The notes: a model not told the origin generated them from the sequence alone. A stretch of 64,000 nt of DNA from Streptomyces sp. NBC_00433 (GCA_036015235.1 CP107926.1:6447501-6511500), one strand, 5' to 3'; numbered from the stretch's first letter, positions 27,349-38,341 are shown. A program made the numbers and translations.

Positions 27349-28632
27349 GTGGCACGCATCGGTGACGGCGGAGACCTGCTGAAGTGCTCGTTCTGCGGAA
27401 AGAGCCAGAAGCAGGTGAAGAAGCTCATCGCAGGCCCTGGTGTGTACATCTGCGACGAGTGCATCGACCTCTGCAACGAGATCATCGAGGAGGAGCTCGC
27501 CGAGTCCTCCGAGGTCCGCTGGGAGGATCTCCCCAAGCCCCGGGAGATCTACGAGTTCCTTGAGGGCTACGTCGTCGGGCAGACACCCGCCAAGAAGGCG
27601 CTGTCGGTGGCGGTCTACAACCACTACAAGCGTGTGCAGGCGGGGGAGAGCGGACGCCCCGGCCATGACGACGCGATCGAGCTGGCGAAGTCCAACATCC
27701 TGCTGCTCGGCCCCACCGGCTCCGGCAAGACGCTGCTGGCCCAGACGCTGGCCCGGATGCTGAACGTGCCCTTCGCCATCGCCGACGCCACCGCGCTGAC
27801 CGAGGCCGGCTATGTGGGCGAGGACGTCGAGAACATCCTGCTGAAGCTGATCCAGGCGGCGGACTACGACGTCAAGAAGGCCGAGACCGGGATCATCTAC
27901 ATCGACGAGATCGACAAGGTGGCCCGCAAGAGCGAGAACCCGTCGATCACCCGGGACGTCTCGGGTGAGGGCGTCCAGCAGGCGCTGCTGAAGATCCTGG
28001 AGGGCACCACCGCGAGTGTGCCGCCGCAGGGCGGCCGCAAGCACCCGCACCAGGAGTTCATCCAGATCGACACCACGAACGTGCTGTTCATCGTGGGCGG
28101 TGCCTTCGCCGGTCTGGAGAAGATCATCGAGTCGCGGGCCGGTGCCAAGGGCATCGGCTTCGGCGCGACGATCAGGTCCAAGCGGGAGATCCAGGCCGCC
28201 GACCAGTTCCAGGAGATCATGCCCGAGGACCTGGTGAAGTTCGGCATGATCCCGGAGTTCATCGGCCGCCTCCCGGTCATCACCAGCGTGCACAACCTGG
28301 ACCGCGAGGCGCTGCTGCAGATTCTCGTCGAGCCGCGTAACGCGCTGGTGAAGCAGTATCAAAAACTGTTCGAACTCGACGGCGTGGAGCTGGAGTTCGA
28401 GCGCGCCGCACTGGAGGCCATCGCCGACCAGGCGATCCTGCGGCAGACCGGCGCGCGCGGCCTGCGGGCCATCATGGAGGAAGTGCTCCAGTCGGTGATG
28501 TACGAGGTGCCGTCCCGCAAGGACGTGGCGCGCGTGGTCATCACCGCTGATGTGGTCCACTCCAACGTCAACCCGACCCTGGTGCCGCGCGAGCCGCGCA
28601 TCGTGGGCAAGGGCGAGCAGAAGAGCGCGTAG
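27349..28632 (+). CDS. clpX: ATP-dependent Clp protease ATP-binding subunit ClpX
   Basis: 427-aa AAA+ unfoldase that feeds substrates to ClpP. The GTG at 27349 follows AAGGGGA and gives MARIGDGGDLLKCSFCG, as in other Streptomyces. The zinc-binding domain uses Cys13, Cys16, Cys35 and Cys38. Walker A is G121PTGSGKT; Walker B/sensor segments are IIYIDEIDKVARK and the ClpP-binding IGF loop equivalent is KGIGFG. The 164-bp gap from clpP2 may hold its own promoter. A strong hairpin follows. Confidence 0.97.
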   Translation: MARIGDGGDLLKCSFCGKSQKQVKKLIAGPGVYICDECIDLCNEIIEEELAESSEVRWEDLPKPREIYEFLEGYVVGQTPAKKALSVAVYNHYKRVQAGESGRPGHDDAIELAKSNILLLGPTGSGKTLLAQTLARMLNVPFAIADATALTEAGYVGEDVENILLKLIQAADYDVKKAETGIIYIDEIDKVARKSENPSITRDVSGEGVQQALLKILEGTTASVPPQGGRKHPHQEFIQIDTTNVLFIVGGAFAGLEKIIESRAGAKGIGFGATIRSKREIQAADQFQEIMPEDLVKFGMIPEFIGRLPVITSVHNLDREALLQILVEPRNALVKQYQKLFELDGVELEFERAALEAIADQAILRQTGARGLRAIMEEVLQSVMYEVPSRKDVARVVITADVVHSNVNPTLVPREPRIVGKGEQKSA

Positions 28633-28650
28633 CCGCCCGCACACGGCACG

Positions 28651-28687
28651 AAAGGGGCGCCCCGGTCCAGGACCGGGGCGCCCCTTT
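28651..28687 (+). terminator. strong hairpin terminator after clpX
   Basis: AAAGGGGCGCCCCGGTC (28651-28667) pairs perfectly with GACCGGGGCGCCCCTTT (28671-28687) over a three-base loop. It lies between convergent clpX and the leftward paralog pair, so it can act on both strands. Confidence 0.9.
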
Positions 28688-28710
28688 CGTCTGCGGAAGA
28701 CCTCGGGTGC

Positions 28711-29721
28711 CTACGTGAGCGGCACCCGGGTGTCCTTGCGGACCTTGGCCAGCAGGTCCGCGGTGTCGTTGACGGACATGGCGGTACCGGAACCGCCGGT
28801 GCCGGCCGCCGCCGCGAGGTCGATCGGGATGGCCGTGCCGACCGTGCTGTAGTCGGCCCACAGGCAGATGGTCACCGGGATGGAGTGGCCCGCGTCCGAC
28901 GTGTCGGTGATCTTGGCTTCCTGGCACTCGACCACCGCGTCGTCCGCGCCGGCCGGGTGCACCGTCTGGACGCCGCCGACGAGTTCGGTCTTGGTGTCCT
29001 CGTCGTCCTTGCTCGGCTTCGTCGCCTGCTTGCGCAGGTCGGCCATCATGCCGTCGGCGAGCTTCTTCGGGTCCGCGACATGCCCGTAGGAGCCGCTGAA
29101 CTCGAGCAGGGTGCCCGACGTCATGGCGCCCTTGATGTAGCCGGCCTGGGCCTGCTTCGGGTCGGTCATGCCGAGCGACTTCATCAAGGTGAGGTCGCTG
29201 TCGTCGAAGCCGACGCTGTCGTCACCGGACACCGCGGCGTTCTTCTTGTAGTCCGTGGCGACCGTGTCCGGCGTGATCAGCTTGTACTTCTTGCCGTCGT
29301 CCTTGAGGCCGCCGCTGTCGGAGCCCTTGGTGACGAAGAAGATTCCGGCGCCCACCGCGACCAGCGCCACGACGACGCCGACGATGATGCCGGTGCGCTT
29401 GCCGCTGCCGCCGCCCTGCGGGGCGGCGGGCTGGCCGTAGCCGTAGCCGGGCTGCTGCGGCACCTGGCCGTACGGCGGCTGGCCGGGCTGCCCCTGCTGC
29501 GGGTAGCCGTAGCCGGGCTGCTGCTGCGGCGGCTGGCCGTACGCCGGCTGCTGCGGCGGCTGGCCGTATGCCGGCGGCGCGGGCTGGTCCTGCTGCGGGT
29601 AGCCGTAACCCGGCTGGCCCTGCTGCGGGTAGCCGTAGCCGGGCTGCTGCGGCGGCTGCTGGCCGTACGGGTTGGGCGGCTGCTGGCCGTAAGGATTCGG
29701 CGGCGGCTGGTTGTTGCTCAT
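28711..29721 (-). CDS. Pro/Gln/Gly-rich single-pass membrane protein (paralog 2)
   Basis: 336 aa from the ATG giving MSNNQPPPNPYGQQPP. Residues 1-105 are a low-complexity cytoplasmic region built on PYGQQ/GYGYPQQ repeats. A single TM segment follows (RTGIIVGVVVALVAVGAGIFFVT), then a roughly 200-residue extracytoplasmic domain ending TRVPLT. It is a tandem paralog of the gene at 29833-30798, with the same domain order and shared segments such as GKKYKLITP.TVATDY and LWADYSTVGT. The function is unknown. Confidence 0.82.
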   Translation of the reverse strand: MSNNQPPPNPYGQQPPNPYGQQPPQQPGYGYPQQGQPGYGYPQQDQPAPPAYGQPPQQPAYGQPPQQQPGYGYPQQGQPGQPPYGQVPQQPGYGYGQPAAPQGGGSGKRTGIIVGVVVALVAVGAGIFFVTKGSDSGGLKDDGKKYKLITPDTVATDYKKNAAVSGDDSVGFDDSDLTLMKSLGMTDPKQAQAGYIKGAMTSGTLLEFSGSYGHVADPKKLADGMMADLRKQATKPSKDDEDTKTELVGGVQTVHPAGADDAVVECQEAKITDTSDAGHSIPVTICLWADYSTVGTAIPIDLAAAAGTGGSGTAMSVNDTADLLAKVRKDTRVPLT

Positions 29722-29832
29722 CGGAACGAGGGTCCCCTCCGTTGACATCGTCGGCCCATCTTCGCGGACGCGGTGCGTCCCTCTCACCCAGGGGGCCGGA
29801 TCGGCCCGCGGCCCGGCGCGGGTGAGGGCGGG

Positions 29833-30798
29833 TCAGCCCGCGAGCGGGACCCGGGTGTCCTTGCGGACCTTCGCCAGCAGATCGGCGGTGTCCTCGGCCG
29901 ACAAGCCGGTGCCGGTGCCGGTGGTGAGCACGCTGATGTCGAAGGGCGCGACGGTGCCGACCGTGCTGTAGTCCGCCCACAGGCACACCGACAGGGTGTA
30001 GCCCCTGCCGTTCCCGGCGTTGGTGATCTTGGCCGTCTGGCACTGCACGACCGCGTCGTCGGCGCCGGCCGGGTGCATCGTCCTGGGGGCGCCGATGAAT
30101 TCGGTCCTGCTGCCGCCGGAGTCCTCGTCCGGGTCGTCGCGCAGCGACTTCATCATCTCGTCGGCGACCTTCTGCGGGTCCTCGACGGTGCCGTAGGCGC
30201 CCTCGAAGGACAGCACCCTGCCGCTGACGTCGCTGCCCTCCAGATAGCCGGCCTGCGCCTTCTGCGGGTCGGACATGCCGTTCTTCTCCAGCAGGGCGAT
30301 GGTGTCGTCCTCCAGGCCGTCGGTGTCGCTGAACTCCGAGTCGTCGTCCCGCTCGTAGTCCGTCGCGACGGTGGCCGGGGTGATCAGCTTGTACTTCTTG
30401 CCGTCGTTCTTCAGGCCGCCGCTGCCGCCGCTGTTGGCGACGAGGAAGACGCCGCCGCCGATCGCGACCACGACGACGATGACGGCCGCGATGACGCCGA
30501 CCCGCCTGCCGTTCCCGCCTTGCGGCGGCTGCTGCGGCGGGTAGCCGTAGCCGGGCGGCGGCTGCTGCGGGTAGCCGTATCCGGGCTGGGGCTGCTGCTG
30601 GGGGTAGCCGTATCCGGGCTGCTGCGGGGGCGGGGCGTACGGCGGCTGACCCGGCTGCTGCGGGTAGCCGTATCCGGGCTGGGGCGGGCCGAATCCCGGC
30701 TGGGGTTGACCTTGGCCGGGCTGCTGGGGCGGCTGCCGGTCGTACGGGTCGGGCGGCTGCTGGCCGTACGGATTCGGCGGCGGCTGGCTGTTGCTCAT
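29833..30798 (-). CDS. Pro/Gln/Gly-rich single-pass membrane protein (paralog 1)
   Basis: 321 aa from the ATG giving MSNSQPPPNPYGQQPP, with GGAGGGG nine bases upstream. The repeat-rich N-terminal cytoplasmic part runs to about residue 95. A TM helix (RRVGVIAAVIVVVVAIGGGVFLVA) and an extracytoplasmic domain follow, closely matching the downstream paralog and ending with the same LLAKVRKDTRVPL. The 111-bp gap between the copies suggests a local duplication and possible co-expression. The function is unknown. It is divergent from valS. Confidence 0.82.
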   Translation of the reverse strand: MSNSQPPPNPYGQQPPDPYDRQPPQQPGQGQPQPGFGPPQPGYGYPQQPGQPPYAPPPQQPGYGYPQQQPQPGYGYPQQPPPGYGYPPQQPPQGGNGRRVGVIAAVIVVVVAIGGGVFLVANSGGSGGLKNDGKKYKLITPATVATDYERDDDSEFSDTDGLEDDTIALLEKNGMSDPQKAQAGYLEGSDVSGRVLSFEGAYGTVEDPQKVADEMMKSLRDDPDEDSGGSRTEFIGAPRTMHPAGADDAVVQCQTAKITNAGNGRGYTLSVCLWADYSTVGTVAPFDISVLTTGTGTGLSAEDTADLLAKVRKDTRVPLAG

Positions 30799-30915
30799 GG
30801 CGCGGGTCCCCTCCCGTGGATGCCTTGCCCCATCTTCGCCGATCCTTTACGCCCCGCTTACTGCCGGGCGGCAACTGATTCGTAACAGCCCGGCACGCCA
30901 CCGTAGAATCAACGG

Positions 30916-33549
30916 GTGACCGACAACACTCAGCGCCCCCATGACGGGCCGAACAGCAACCCCGAACTGCCGACGACCTACGCGCCGGCCGACGTAGAGG
31001 GGCCGCTGTACGAGCGCTGGGTGGAGCGCGGCTACTTCGAGGCCCACGCCAAGAGCGACAAGCCGCCGTACACGATCGTCATCCCGCCGCCGAACGTCAC
31101 CGGCAGCCTGCACCTCGGCCACGCCTTCCAGCACACGCTGATGGACGCCCTCACCCGCCGCAAGCGCATGCAGGGCTACGAGTCGCTGTGGCTGCCCGGC
31201 ATGGACCACGCGGGCATCGCCACGCAGAACAAGGTCGAGCAGCAGCTCGCCGAGGAGGGCAAGTCCCGGCACGACATCGGCCGTGCTGCCTTCGTCGAGC
31301 GGGTCTGGCAGTGGAAGGAAGAGTACGGCGGGCGGATCCTCGGCCAGATGCGCCGCCTCGGTGACGGCGTCGACTGGTCGCGTGAGCGCTTCACCATGGA
31401 CGAGGGCCTGTCCAAGGCCGTCCAGACCATCTTCAAGAAGCTGTACGACGACGAGCTGATCTACCGGGCCGAGCGGATCATCAACTGGTGCCCGCGCTGC
31501 CTGACCGCCATCTCCGACATCGAGGTGGACTACCAGGACGACGACGGCGAGCTGGTCTCGCTGAAGTACGGCGAGGGCGACGAGACCGTCGTGGTCGCCA
31601 CCACCCGCGTCGAGACGATGCTCGGCGACACCGCGGTCGCCGTCCACCCGGACGACGCGCGCTACGCGCACCTGGTCGGCAAGCGGATCAAGCTGCCGCT
31701 GACCGACCGTACGATCCCCGTCATCGCGGACGCGCACGTCGACCCGGAGTTCGGCACCGGCGCGGTCAAGGTGACGCCCGCGCACGACCCCAACGACTTC
31801 GCGATCGGCCAGCGGCACGGCCTGCAGTCGCTGACGATCATGGACGAGCGCGCCGTCATCACGGTGCCGGGACCCTTCGAGGGCCTCGACCGCTTCGAGG
31901 CGCGCTCCGCGATCGTCGCCGCGCTGCGCGAGCAGGGCCGGGTCGTCGCCGAGAAGCGGCCGTACGTCCACTCCGTCGGCCACTGCTCGCGCTGCAAGAC
32001 CACCATCGAGCCGCGGCTGTCGCTCCAGTGGTGGGTCAAGGTCGAACCGCTGGCGAAGGCCGCCGGCGACGCGGTGCGCGACGGGCGGGTGCGTATCCAC
32101 CCGCCGGAGCTGTCGAAGCGGTATTTCGACTGGGTCGACAACATGCACGACTGGTGCATCTCGCGGCAGCTGTGGTGGGGCCACCGCATCCCGGTCTGGT
32201 ACGGCCCCGACGGCGAGCAGGTCTGCGTCGGACCCGACGAGCAGCCTCCCGCCGGCGAGGGCTGGACGCAGGACTCCGACGTCCTCGACACCTGGTTCTC
32301 GTCCGGGCTGTGGCCGTTCTCCACGCTCGGCTGGCCGGAGCGGACTCCCGACCTGGAGAAGTTCTATCCGACCGACGTCCTGCTGACCGGCCACGACATC
32401 ATCTTCTTCTGGGTCGCCCGGATGATGATGTTCGGCCTGTACGCCATGGACGGCGTCGCGCCCTTCCACACCATCGCGCTGACCGGCCTGGTCAGGGACG
32501 AGTTCGGCAAGAAGATGTCGAAGTCCAACCCCAACTCGGTCGACCCGCTGGACTGGATGGACGCCTACGGCTCCGACGCCGTCCGCTTCACCCTCGCCAC
32601 CGGCGCCAACCCCGGCGCCGACGTGCCGATCGGCGAGGACTGGGTCAAGGCCTCCCGCAACTTCGCCAACAAGGTCTGGAACGCGACCCGCTTCGCGCTG
32701 ATGAACGGCGCCACCGTCGACGGCCCGCTGCCCGAGCCCGGCGACATGGCCGCCGCCGACCGCTGGATCCTGTCCCGGCTCAATGCCACCGTCGCCGAGG
32801 TCGACGCCCTCTACGACGACTACCAGTTCGCCAAGCTCAGCGACACCCTCTACCACTTCGCGTGGGACGAGGTCTTCGACTGGTACGTCGAGCTGTCCAA
32901 GACCGTCTTCTTCGCCGGCGGCGAGGGCGCCCGGGTCTCCGGACGGGTCCTCGGCGAGGTCCTCGACGTGCTGCTGCGGCTGCTGCACCCGGTCGTCCCC
33001 TTCGTCACCGAGACGCTGTGGACGACGCTGACCGGCGGCGAGTCGCTGGTCAGCGCGGACTGGCCGAAGGACAGCGGCTTCCGCGACCCGGCCGCCGAGA
33101 AGGAGATCGCCGAGGTCCAGCGGGTCGTCACCGAGGTCCGCCGCTTCCGCGCCGACCAGGGCCTGCAACCCGGCCAGAAGGTCCCGGCCCGGCTCACCCT
33201 GGACGGTACGCTGCTGGCGCCGCACGAGGACGCCATCCGGCAGCTGCTACGACTCCAGCCGGCCGCCGACGGCTTCCACGCCACGGCGTCGCTGCCGGTC
33301 GCCGGGGCCACCGTGGAGCTCGACCTGTCGGGCACCATCGACGTGGCCGCCGAGCGCAGGCGGCTCACCAAGGATCTCGGCCTGGCCGAGAAGGAGGTGG
33401 CCGACGCGGGCCGCAAGCTCGGCAATGAGGGCTTCCTGGCGAAGGCGCCGGAGAAGGTCGTCGCCGGCATCAGGACCCGGCTGGCGTCCGCCGAGGCGGA
33501 CATCCGGCGGATCACGGCCCAACTGGCGGCCCTGCCCGACCAGGGCTGA
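30916..33549 (+). CDS. valS: valyl-tRNA synthetase
   Basis: 877-aa class I aminoacyl-tRNA synthetase charging tRNA-Val. The GTG start gives MTDNTQRPHDGPN. PPNVTGSLHLGHA contains the HIGH-type motif. The CP1 editing domain is about residues 200-400, GKKMSKSNPN is the KMSKS loop, and a coiled-coil C-terminal arm completes the protein. No T-box leader was seen in the 117-bp upstream gap. It is followed within 85 bp by folC. Confidence 0.97.
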   Translation: MTDNTQRPHDGPNSNPELPTTYAPADVEGPLYERWVERGYFEAHAKSDKPPYTIVIPPPNVTGSLHLGHAFQHTLMDALTRRKRMQGYESLWLPGMDHAGIATQNKVEQQLAEEGKSRHDIGRAAFVERVWQWKEEYGGRILGQMRRLGDGVDWSRERFTMDEGLSKAVQTIFKKLYDDELIYRAERIINWCPRCLTAISDIEVDYQDDDGELVSLKYGEGDETVVVATTRVETMLGDTAVAVHPDDARYAHLVGKRIKLPLTDRTIPVIADAHVDPEFGTGAVKVTPAHDPNDFAIGQRHGLQSLTIMDERAVITVPGPFEGLDRFEARSAIVAALREQGRVVAEKRPYVHSVGHCSRCKTTIEPRLSLQWWVKVEPLAKAAGDAVRDGRVRIHPPELSKRYFDWVDNMHDWCISRQLWWGHRIPVWYGPDGEQVCVGPDEQPPAGEGWTQDSDVLDTWFSSGLWPFSTLGWPERTPDLEKFYPTDVLLTGHDIIFFWVARMMMFGLYAMDGVAPFHTIALTGLVRDEFGKKMSKSNPNSVDPLDWMDAYGSDAVRFTLATGANPGADVPIGEDWVKASRNFANKVWNATRFALMNGATVDGPLPEPGDMAAADRWILSRLNATVAEVDALYDDYQFAKLSDTLYHFAWDEVFDWYVELSKTVFFAGGEGARVSGRVLGEVLDVLLRLLHPVVPFVTETLWTTLTGGESLVSADWPKDSGFRDPAAEKEIAEVQRVVTEVRRFRADQGLQPGQKVPARLTLDGTLLAPHEDAIRQLLRLQPAADGFHATASLPVAGATVELDLSGTIDVAAERRRLTKDLGLAEKEVADAGRKLGNEGFLAKAPEKVVAGIRTRLASAEADIRRITAQLAALPDQG

Positions 33550-33634
33550 GCAAGAAGGAAAGCTGAGCCTGCGCACAGATGAGCGTGGTGGCCCTGGCCG
33601 TGAGGCCGGGGCCGCCTTCCGTAGACTGGACCGC

Positions 33635-35161
33635 GTGACCGAGCTCCCCCCGAACGGCGACACCGCGGACGATCCGCACACCGACGAAGCCGACGACGAC
33701 CGCGCCACCGGCGCAGGGCCGCGCGAGGCGGACATGGCCGTCATCGAGGCGGGCAGCCGCACGCTGCGCGCCGGCATCAGCCCCGCCGCGGCCGACGACG
33801 TACCGTCCCGGCCCGCCGACCCGGCGGTCGACCGCGAGCTGCGCGAGGTCGAGGAGGAACTGCTCGGCCGCTGGCCCGAGACGAAGCTGGAGCCGTCGCT
33901 CGACCGGATGGCCGCGGTCATGGACGTGCTGGGCGAACCGCAGCGCGCCTACCCGGCGATCCATATCACCGGCACCAACGGCAAGACCAGCACCGCCCGG
34001 ATGATCGAGCGGCTGCTGCTCGCCTTCGAGCTGCGCACCGGCCGCTACACCAGCCCCCACGTGCAGTCCGTCACCGAGCGGATCAGCCTGGACGGCACCC
34101 CGATCAGCGCCGAGCGCTTCATCGAGACCTACCGCGACCTGCAGCCCTACGTCGGGATGGTCGACGCGGCCCAGCCGTACCGGATGTCGTTCTTCGAGGT
34201 GCTCACCGCGATGGCCTACGCCGCCTTCGCGGACGCGCCGGTCGACGTCGCCGTGGTCGAGGTCGGCATGGGCGGCAGCTGGGACGCGACCAACGTGGTC
34301 GACGGGCAGGTCGCCGTGGTCACCCCGATCGCACTGGACCACACCGACCGGCTGGGCTCCACACCCGGACAGATCGCGGTGGAGAAGGCCGGCATCGTCA
34401 AGAAGGACGCCACCGCCGTGCTGGGCAGGCAGCCCGCGGACGCCGCCCAGGTGCTGCTGAAGCGCGCCGTCGAGGTGGACGCCACGGTGGCCCGCGAGGG
34501 CATGGAATTCGGCGTCACCCGGCGCGAGGTCGCCATCGGCGGGCAACTGCTGACGCTGCGCGGCCTCGGCGGCGAGTACGACCAGGTCTTCCTGCCGCTG
34601 CACGGCGAGCACCAGGCGCAGAACGCCGCGGTCGCGCTGGCCGCCGTCGAGGCCTTCTTCGGCATCGGCCGGATGCACCAGCGCAGCCTGGACGTGGACA
34701 CCGTGCGCACCGCCTTCGCCGCGGTCACCTCGCCCGGCCGGCTGGAGGTGGTCCGCCGCAGCCCCACCGTGGTGCTGGACGCGGCGCACAACCCGGCGGG
34801 CGCGCTGGCCACCGCGGCGGCGATCAGCGAGGTCTTCGACTTCACCCATCTGGTCGGTGTGGTCGGCCCGAGCGGGGACAAGGACGTACGCGGGCTGCTC
34901 GAAGCCTTCGAGCCGGTGCTCTCCGAAGTCGTGGTGACCCGCAACTCGACGCACCGCGCGATGGACGTGGACGAGCTGGCGGCACTGGCGGTCGAGGTCT
35001 TCGGCGAGGACCGGGTGCAGGTCGAGCCGCGGCTGGACGACGCACTGGAGGCGGCGATCACCCTGGCCGAGGACGAGGGCGCGTATTCGGGTGCCGGTGT
35101 GCTGGTCACCGGTTCCGTCATCACCGTGGGAGAGGCCCGGCTGCTGCTGGGCCGCAAGTAA
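33635..35161 (+). CDS. folC: folylpolyglutamate synthase / dihydrofolate synthase
   Basis: 508-aa Mur-ligase-family enzyme adding glutamate to folates. The GTG at 33635 (MTELPPNGDTADD) is the likely start; the N-terminal 75 residues are acidic and poorly structured, as in other actinobacteria. The P-loop is HITGTNGKTSTARM, with the folate-binding RYTSPHVQSVTERI and the ligase motif VVLDAAHNPAGALA. It is in an operon with valS upstream and DUF4233 and ndk downstream. Confidence 0.95.
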   Translation: MTELPPNGDTADDPHTDEADDDRATGAGPREADMAVIEAGSRTLRAGISPAAADDVPSRPADPAVDRELREVEEELLGRWPETKLEPSLDRMAAVMDVLGEPQRAYPAIHITGTNGKTSTARMIERLLLAFELRTGRYTSPHVQSVTERISLDGTPISAERFIETYRDLQPYVGMVDAAQPYRMSFFEVLTAMAYAAFADAPVDVAVVEVGMGGSWDATNVVDGQVAVVTPIALDHTDRLGSTPGQIAVEKAGIVKKDATAVLGRQPADAAQVLLKRAVEVDATVAREGMEFGVTRREVAIGGQLLTLRGLGGEYDQVFLPLHGEHQAQNAAVALAAVEAFFGIGRMHQRSLDVDTVRTAFAAVTSPGRLEVVRRSPTVVLDAAHNPAGALATAAAISEVFDFTHLVGVVGPSGDKDVRGLLEAFEPVLSEVVVTRNSTHRAMDVDELAALAVEVFGEDRVQVEPRLDDALEAAITLAEDEGAYSGAGVLVTGSVITVGEARLLLGRK

Positions 35162-35173
35162 GGGGCTGGGTCC

Positions 35174-35509
35174 ATGCGGACGCTCTGTTCGAGCACGCTG
35201 ATCGGCGAGTTCTTCGTCATCGGCTTCGCCGGGCTGGTCGCGATGAAGAATCCCGACCTGACGATGGGCACCGTGTGGACGGTGTCCGGGATCGCGATGG
35301 CGCTGTGCGTCCTGCTGTGCGGCTACCTGGGCAGGCCCGGGGCCCTCGCGGTCGGCTGGGCGCTGCAGGTCGGCCTGTTCGCGAGCGGCTTCGTGGTCGG
35401 TACGATGTTCTTCCTCGGGCTGGTCTTCGGCGGGCTGTGGTGGGCGGCGATCCACTACGGCCGCAAGGTCGACGAAGCCAAGGCGAGGAACGCGGCGCAA
35501 GCAGCCTGA
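35174..35509 (+). CDS. DUF4233 membrane protein
   Basis: 111 aa with three to four hydrophobic helices (GEFFVIGFAGLVAM, GIAMALCVLLCGYLG, VGTMFFLGLVFGGLWWAAIHYG) and a short basic tail. It is 12 bp behind folC. A DUF4233 gene after folC is conserved in actinobacteria (Rv2446c in M. tuberculosis). The function is unknown; the location suggests a link to folate or envelope housekeeping at most. Confidence 0.85.
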   Translation: MRTLCSSTLIGEFFVIGFAGLVAMKNPDLTMGTVWTVSGIAMALCVLLCGYLGRPGALAVGWALQVGLFASGFVVGTMFFLGLVFGGLWWAAIHYGRKVDEAKARNAAQAA

Positions 35510-35574
35510 GAGCCGCCTTGTAGGCTCGTCGCACCAGCGTTCCCCCTCTCCCCGTATGCAGCAGGAGCCGCACC

Positions 35575-35988
35575 GTGTCCCAGCGCACCCTCGTCCTTCT
35601 CAAGCCCGACGCCGTACGCCGTGGCCTGGTCGGTGAGATCCTCGGCCGCATCGAGCGCAAGGCGGGCTGGACGATCGGCGCGCTGGAACTGCGGACCCTG
35701 GGGCGCGGCATCCTCGAACAGCACTATGCCGAGCACGTCGGACGCCCGTTCTACGAGCCGCTGGTGGCCTTCATGGAGTCCGGCCCCTCGGTGGCGCTGG
35801 TGGTCGAGGGCGAGCGGGTCGTCGAGGGGCTGCGCGCCCTGGCCGGCCCGACCGACCCGATTGCAGCAGCGCCGGGGTCCATTCGGGGGGATTTCGGCAC
35901 GATCGTCCGGGAGAACCTGGTGCACGCCTCGGACTCCGAGGAGTCCGCGGAACGCGAGATCAAGCTGTTCTTCCCCGGTCTGGCCTAA
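35575..35988 (+). CDS. ndk: nucleoside diphosphate kinase
   Basis: 137 aa, transferring the gamma phosphate among nucleotides. The GTG start gives MSQRTLVLLKPDAVRRGLVG. The phosphohistidine is His117 in NLVHASDSEESAEREI. This is the usual length for the family. It is 65 bp from the DUF4233 gene and probably part of the same transcript. Confidence 0.97.
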   Translation: MSQRTLVLLKPDAVRRGLVGEILGRIERKAGWTIGALELRTLGRGILEQHYAEHVGRPFYEPLVAFMESGPSVALVVEGERVVEGLRALAGPTDPIAAAPGSIRGDFGTIVRENLVHASDSEESAEREIKLFFPGLA

Positions 35989-36171
35989 CCCCTCGCCGGA
36001 CTGGGATATGTCGCGGTCGATCGGGAACCAAACATCCCGACACGGCGTCACCATTACAGAGGTCTGCTGTGTGTTCTGATGACAATGACGTCGGAACCCC
36101 GACTCCGCGCCGCTCCGGTCGCGACTACGATGGAATCTCCGCTCAAGCTCGGGAAGGCCTGACGTATCCTC

Positions 36172-37206
<1,035 letters not shown>

Positions 37207-37344
37207 CGCGCGGCCCGCAGACGGTCCCGGCGAGCTTTTCGGCGAGCCGGATCGTCCGCGTCATGCGAACCACAGCACAGTAGCTCCGACCGGCCGCGGC
37301 CCCACCGGCGGCGGGTCCGATGAGGAAGGCACGGACTGGCGCCC

Positions 37345-38337
37345 GTGAGGGACACAAAGGAGAGCCGGCTGCTGCTGGTGCTGCTGGTGGTGGTCGCGTT
37401 CGCGCTGATCACCATGGACATCAGGGGCGGTGAGAACTCACCGCTCGACCGGCCGCGGCAGGCCGCGCAATCCGTGTTCGGACCGGTCGAGAACGCCGTG
37501 TCCGGTGTCGTCGACCCGGTGGGCAACGCGGTGGACGCGGTGCGCGACTCGGACGGCCGCAGCAGCACCATCAGCAGGCTGGAACGCGAGAACACCGCGC
37601 TCAAACAGCAGCTCGGCAGCAAGGACATCACCCGCAACCGGGCACAGGAACTGGACAAGCTGCTCAAGACCGCCGGCGCGGGGCAGTACGCGATCAAGGG
37701 CGCGCAGGTCATCGCGATAGGAGCGGCCCAGGGCTTCTCCTGGACCGTCACCATCGACGCCGGCAGCCACGACGGCATCACCCGCGACATGACCGTCATA
37801 AACGGTGACGGACTGGTCGGCCGGGTCACCACCGTCGGCCCGTCGACGGCGACCGTGCTGCTGGCCAACGACCCGGACTTCACCGTCGGCACCCGGCTGG
37901 AGAATTCCATGGAGCTGGGCTTCGCCAGCGGCCAGGGCGACCGCCCGATGCGGGTCCAGCTGCTCAACGGCAAGGCCGCCGTGCACAAGGGCGACCGCCT
38001 GGTCACCTTCGGCTCCGAGGCCGGCAAGCCCTTCGTGCCCGGAGTGCCGGTCGGCAAGGTCACCGGCATCGACCCGTCCGGCGGCAACCTGACCAAGACC
38101 CTGCTGGTGCAGCCCTTCGTCGGCTTCACCCGGCTGGACATCGTCGGTGTCGTCGTGGTCGGCCCGCGCACCGACCCGCGGGACAGCGTGCTGCCCGCGA
38201 AGCCGACCCCGTCGCCGAAGCCCAAGCCCAAGGCGCCGGCCTCGCCGACCGCCCCGGCATCGCCCGGCAGCACCCCGACCGGCGGCTCGATGCCGCCGGC
38301 GACCACCACCGACACGCCCACCAGCGGGAGGGGCTGA
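37345..38337 (+). CDS. mreC: rod shape-determining protein MreC
   Basis: 330-aa bitopic membrane protein linking MreB to the wall synthases. GTG start; the TM segment LLLVLLVVVAFALITM is near the N-terminus, then a coiled coil (STISRLERENTALKQQL) and the beta-barrel domain. The tail is Pro/Ala/Lys low complexity (KPTPSPKPKPKAPASP), outside the conserved fold. It is 5 bp from mreD. Confidence 0.95.
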   Translation: MRDTKESRLLLVLLVVVAFALITMDIRGGENSPLDRPRQAAQSVFGPVENAVSGVVDPVGNAVDAVRDSDGRSSTISRLERENTALKQQLGSKDITRNRAQELDKLLKTAGAGQYAIKGAQVIAIGAAQGFSWTVTIDAGSHDGITRDMTVINGDGLVGRVTTVGPSTATVLLANDPDFTVGTRLENSMELGFASGQGDRPMRVQLLNGKAAVHKGDRLVTFGSEAGKPFVPGVPVGKVTGIDPSGGNLTKTLLVQPFVGFTRLDIVGVVVVGPRTDPRDSVLPAKPTPSPKPKPKAPASPTAPASPGSTPTGGSMPPATTTDTPTSGRG

Positions 38338-38341
38338 CCCC

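Noticed and set aside
30799..30915. possible T-box leader for valS
   Set aside because: No stem I, specifier loop or T-box sequence could be seen in the 117 bp.
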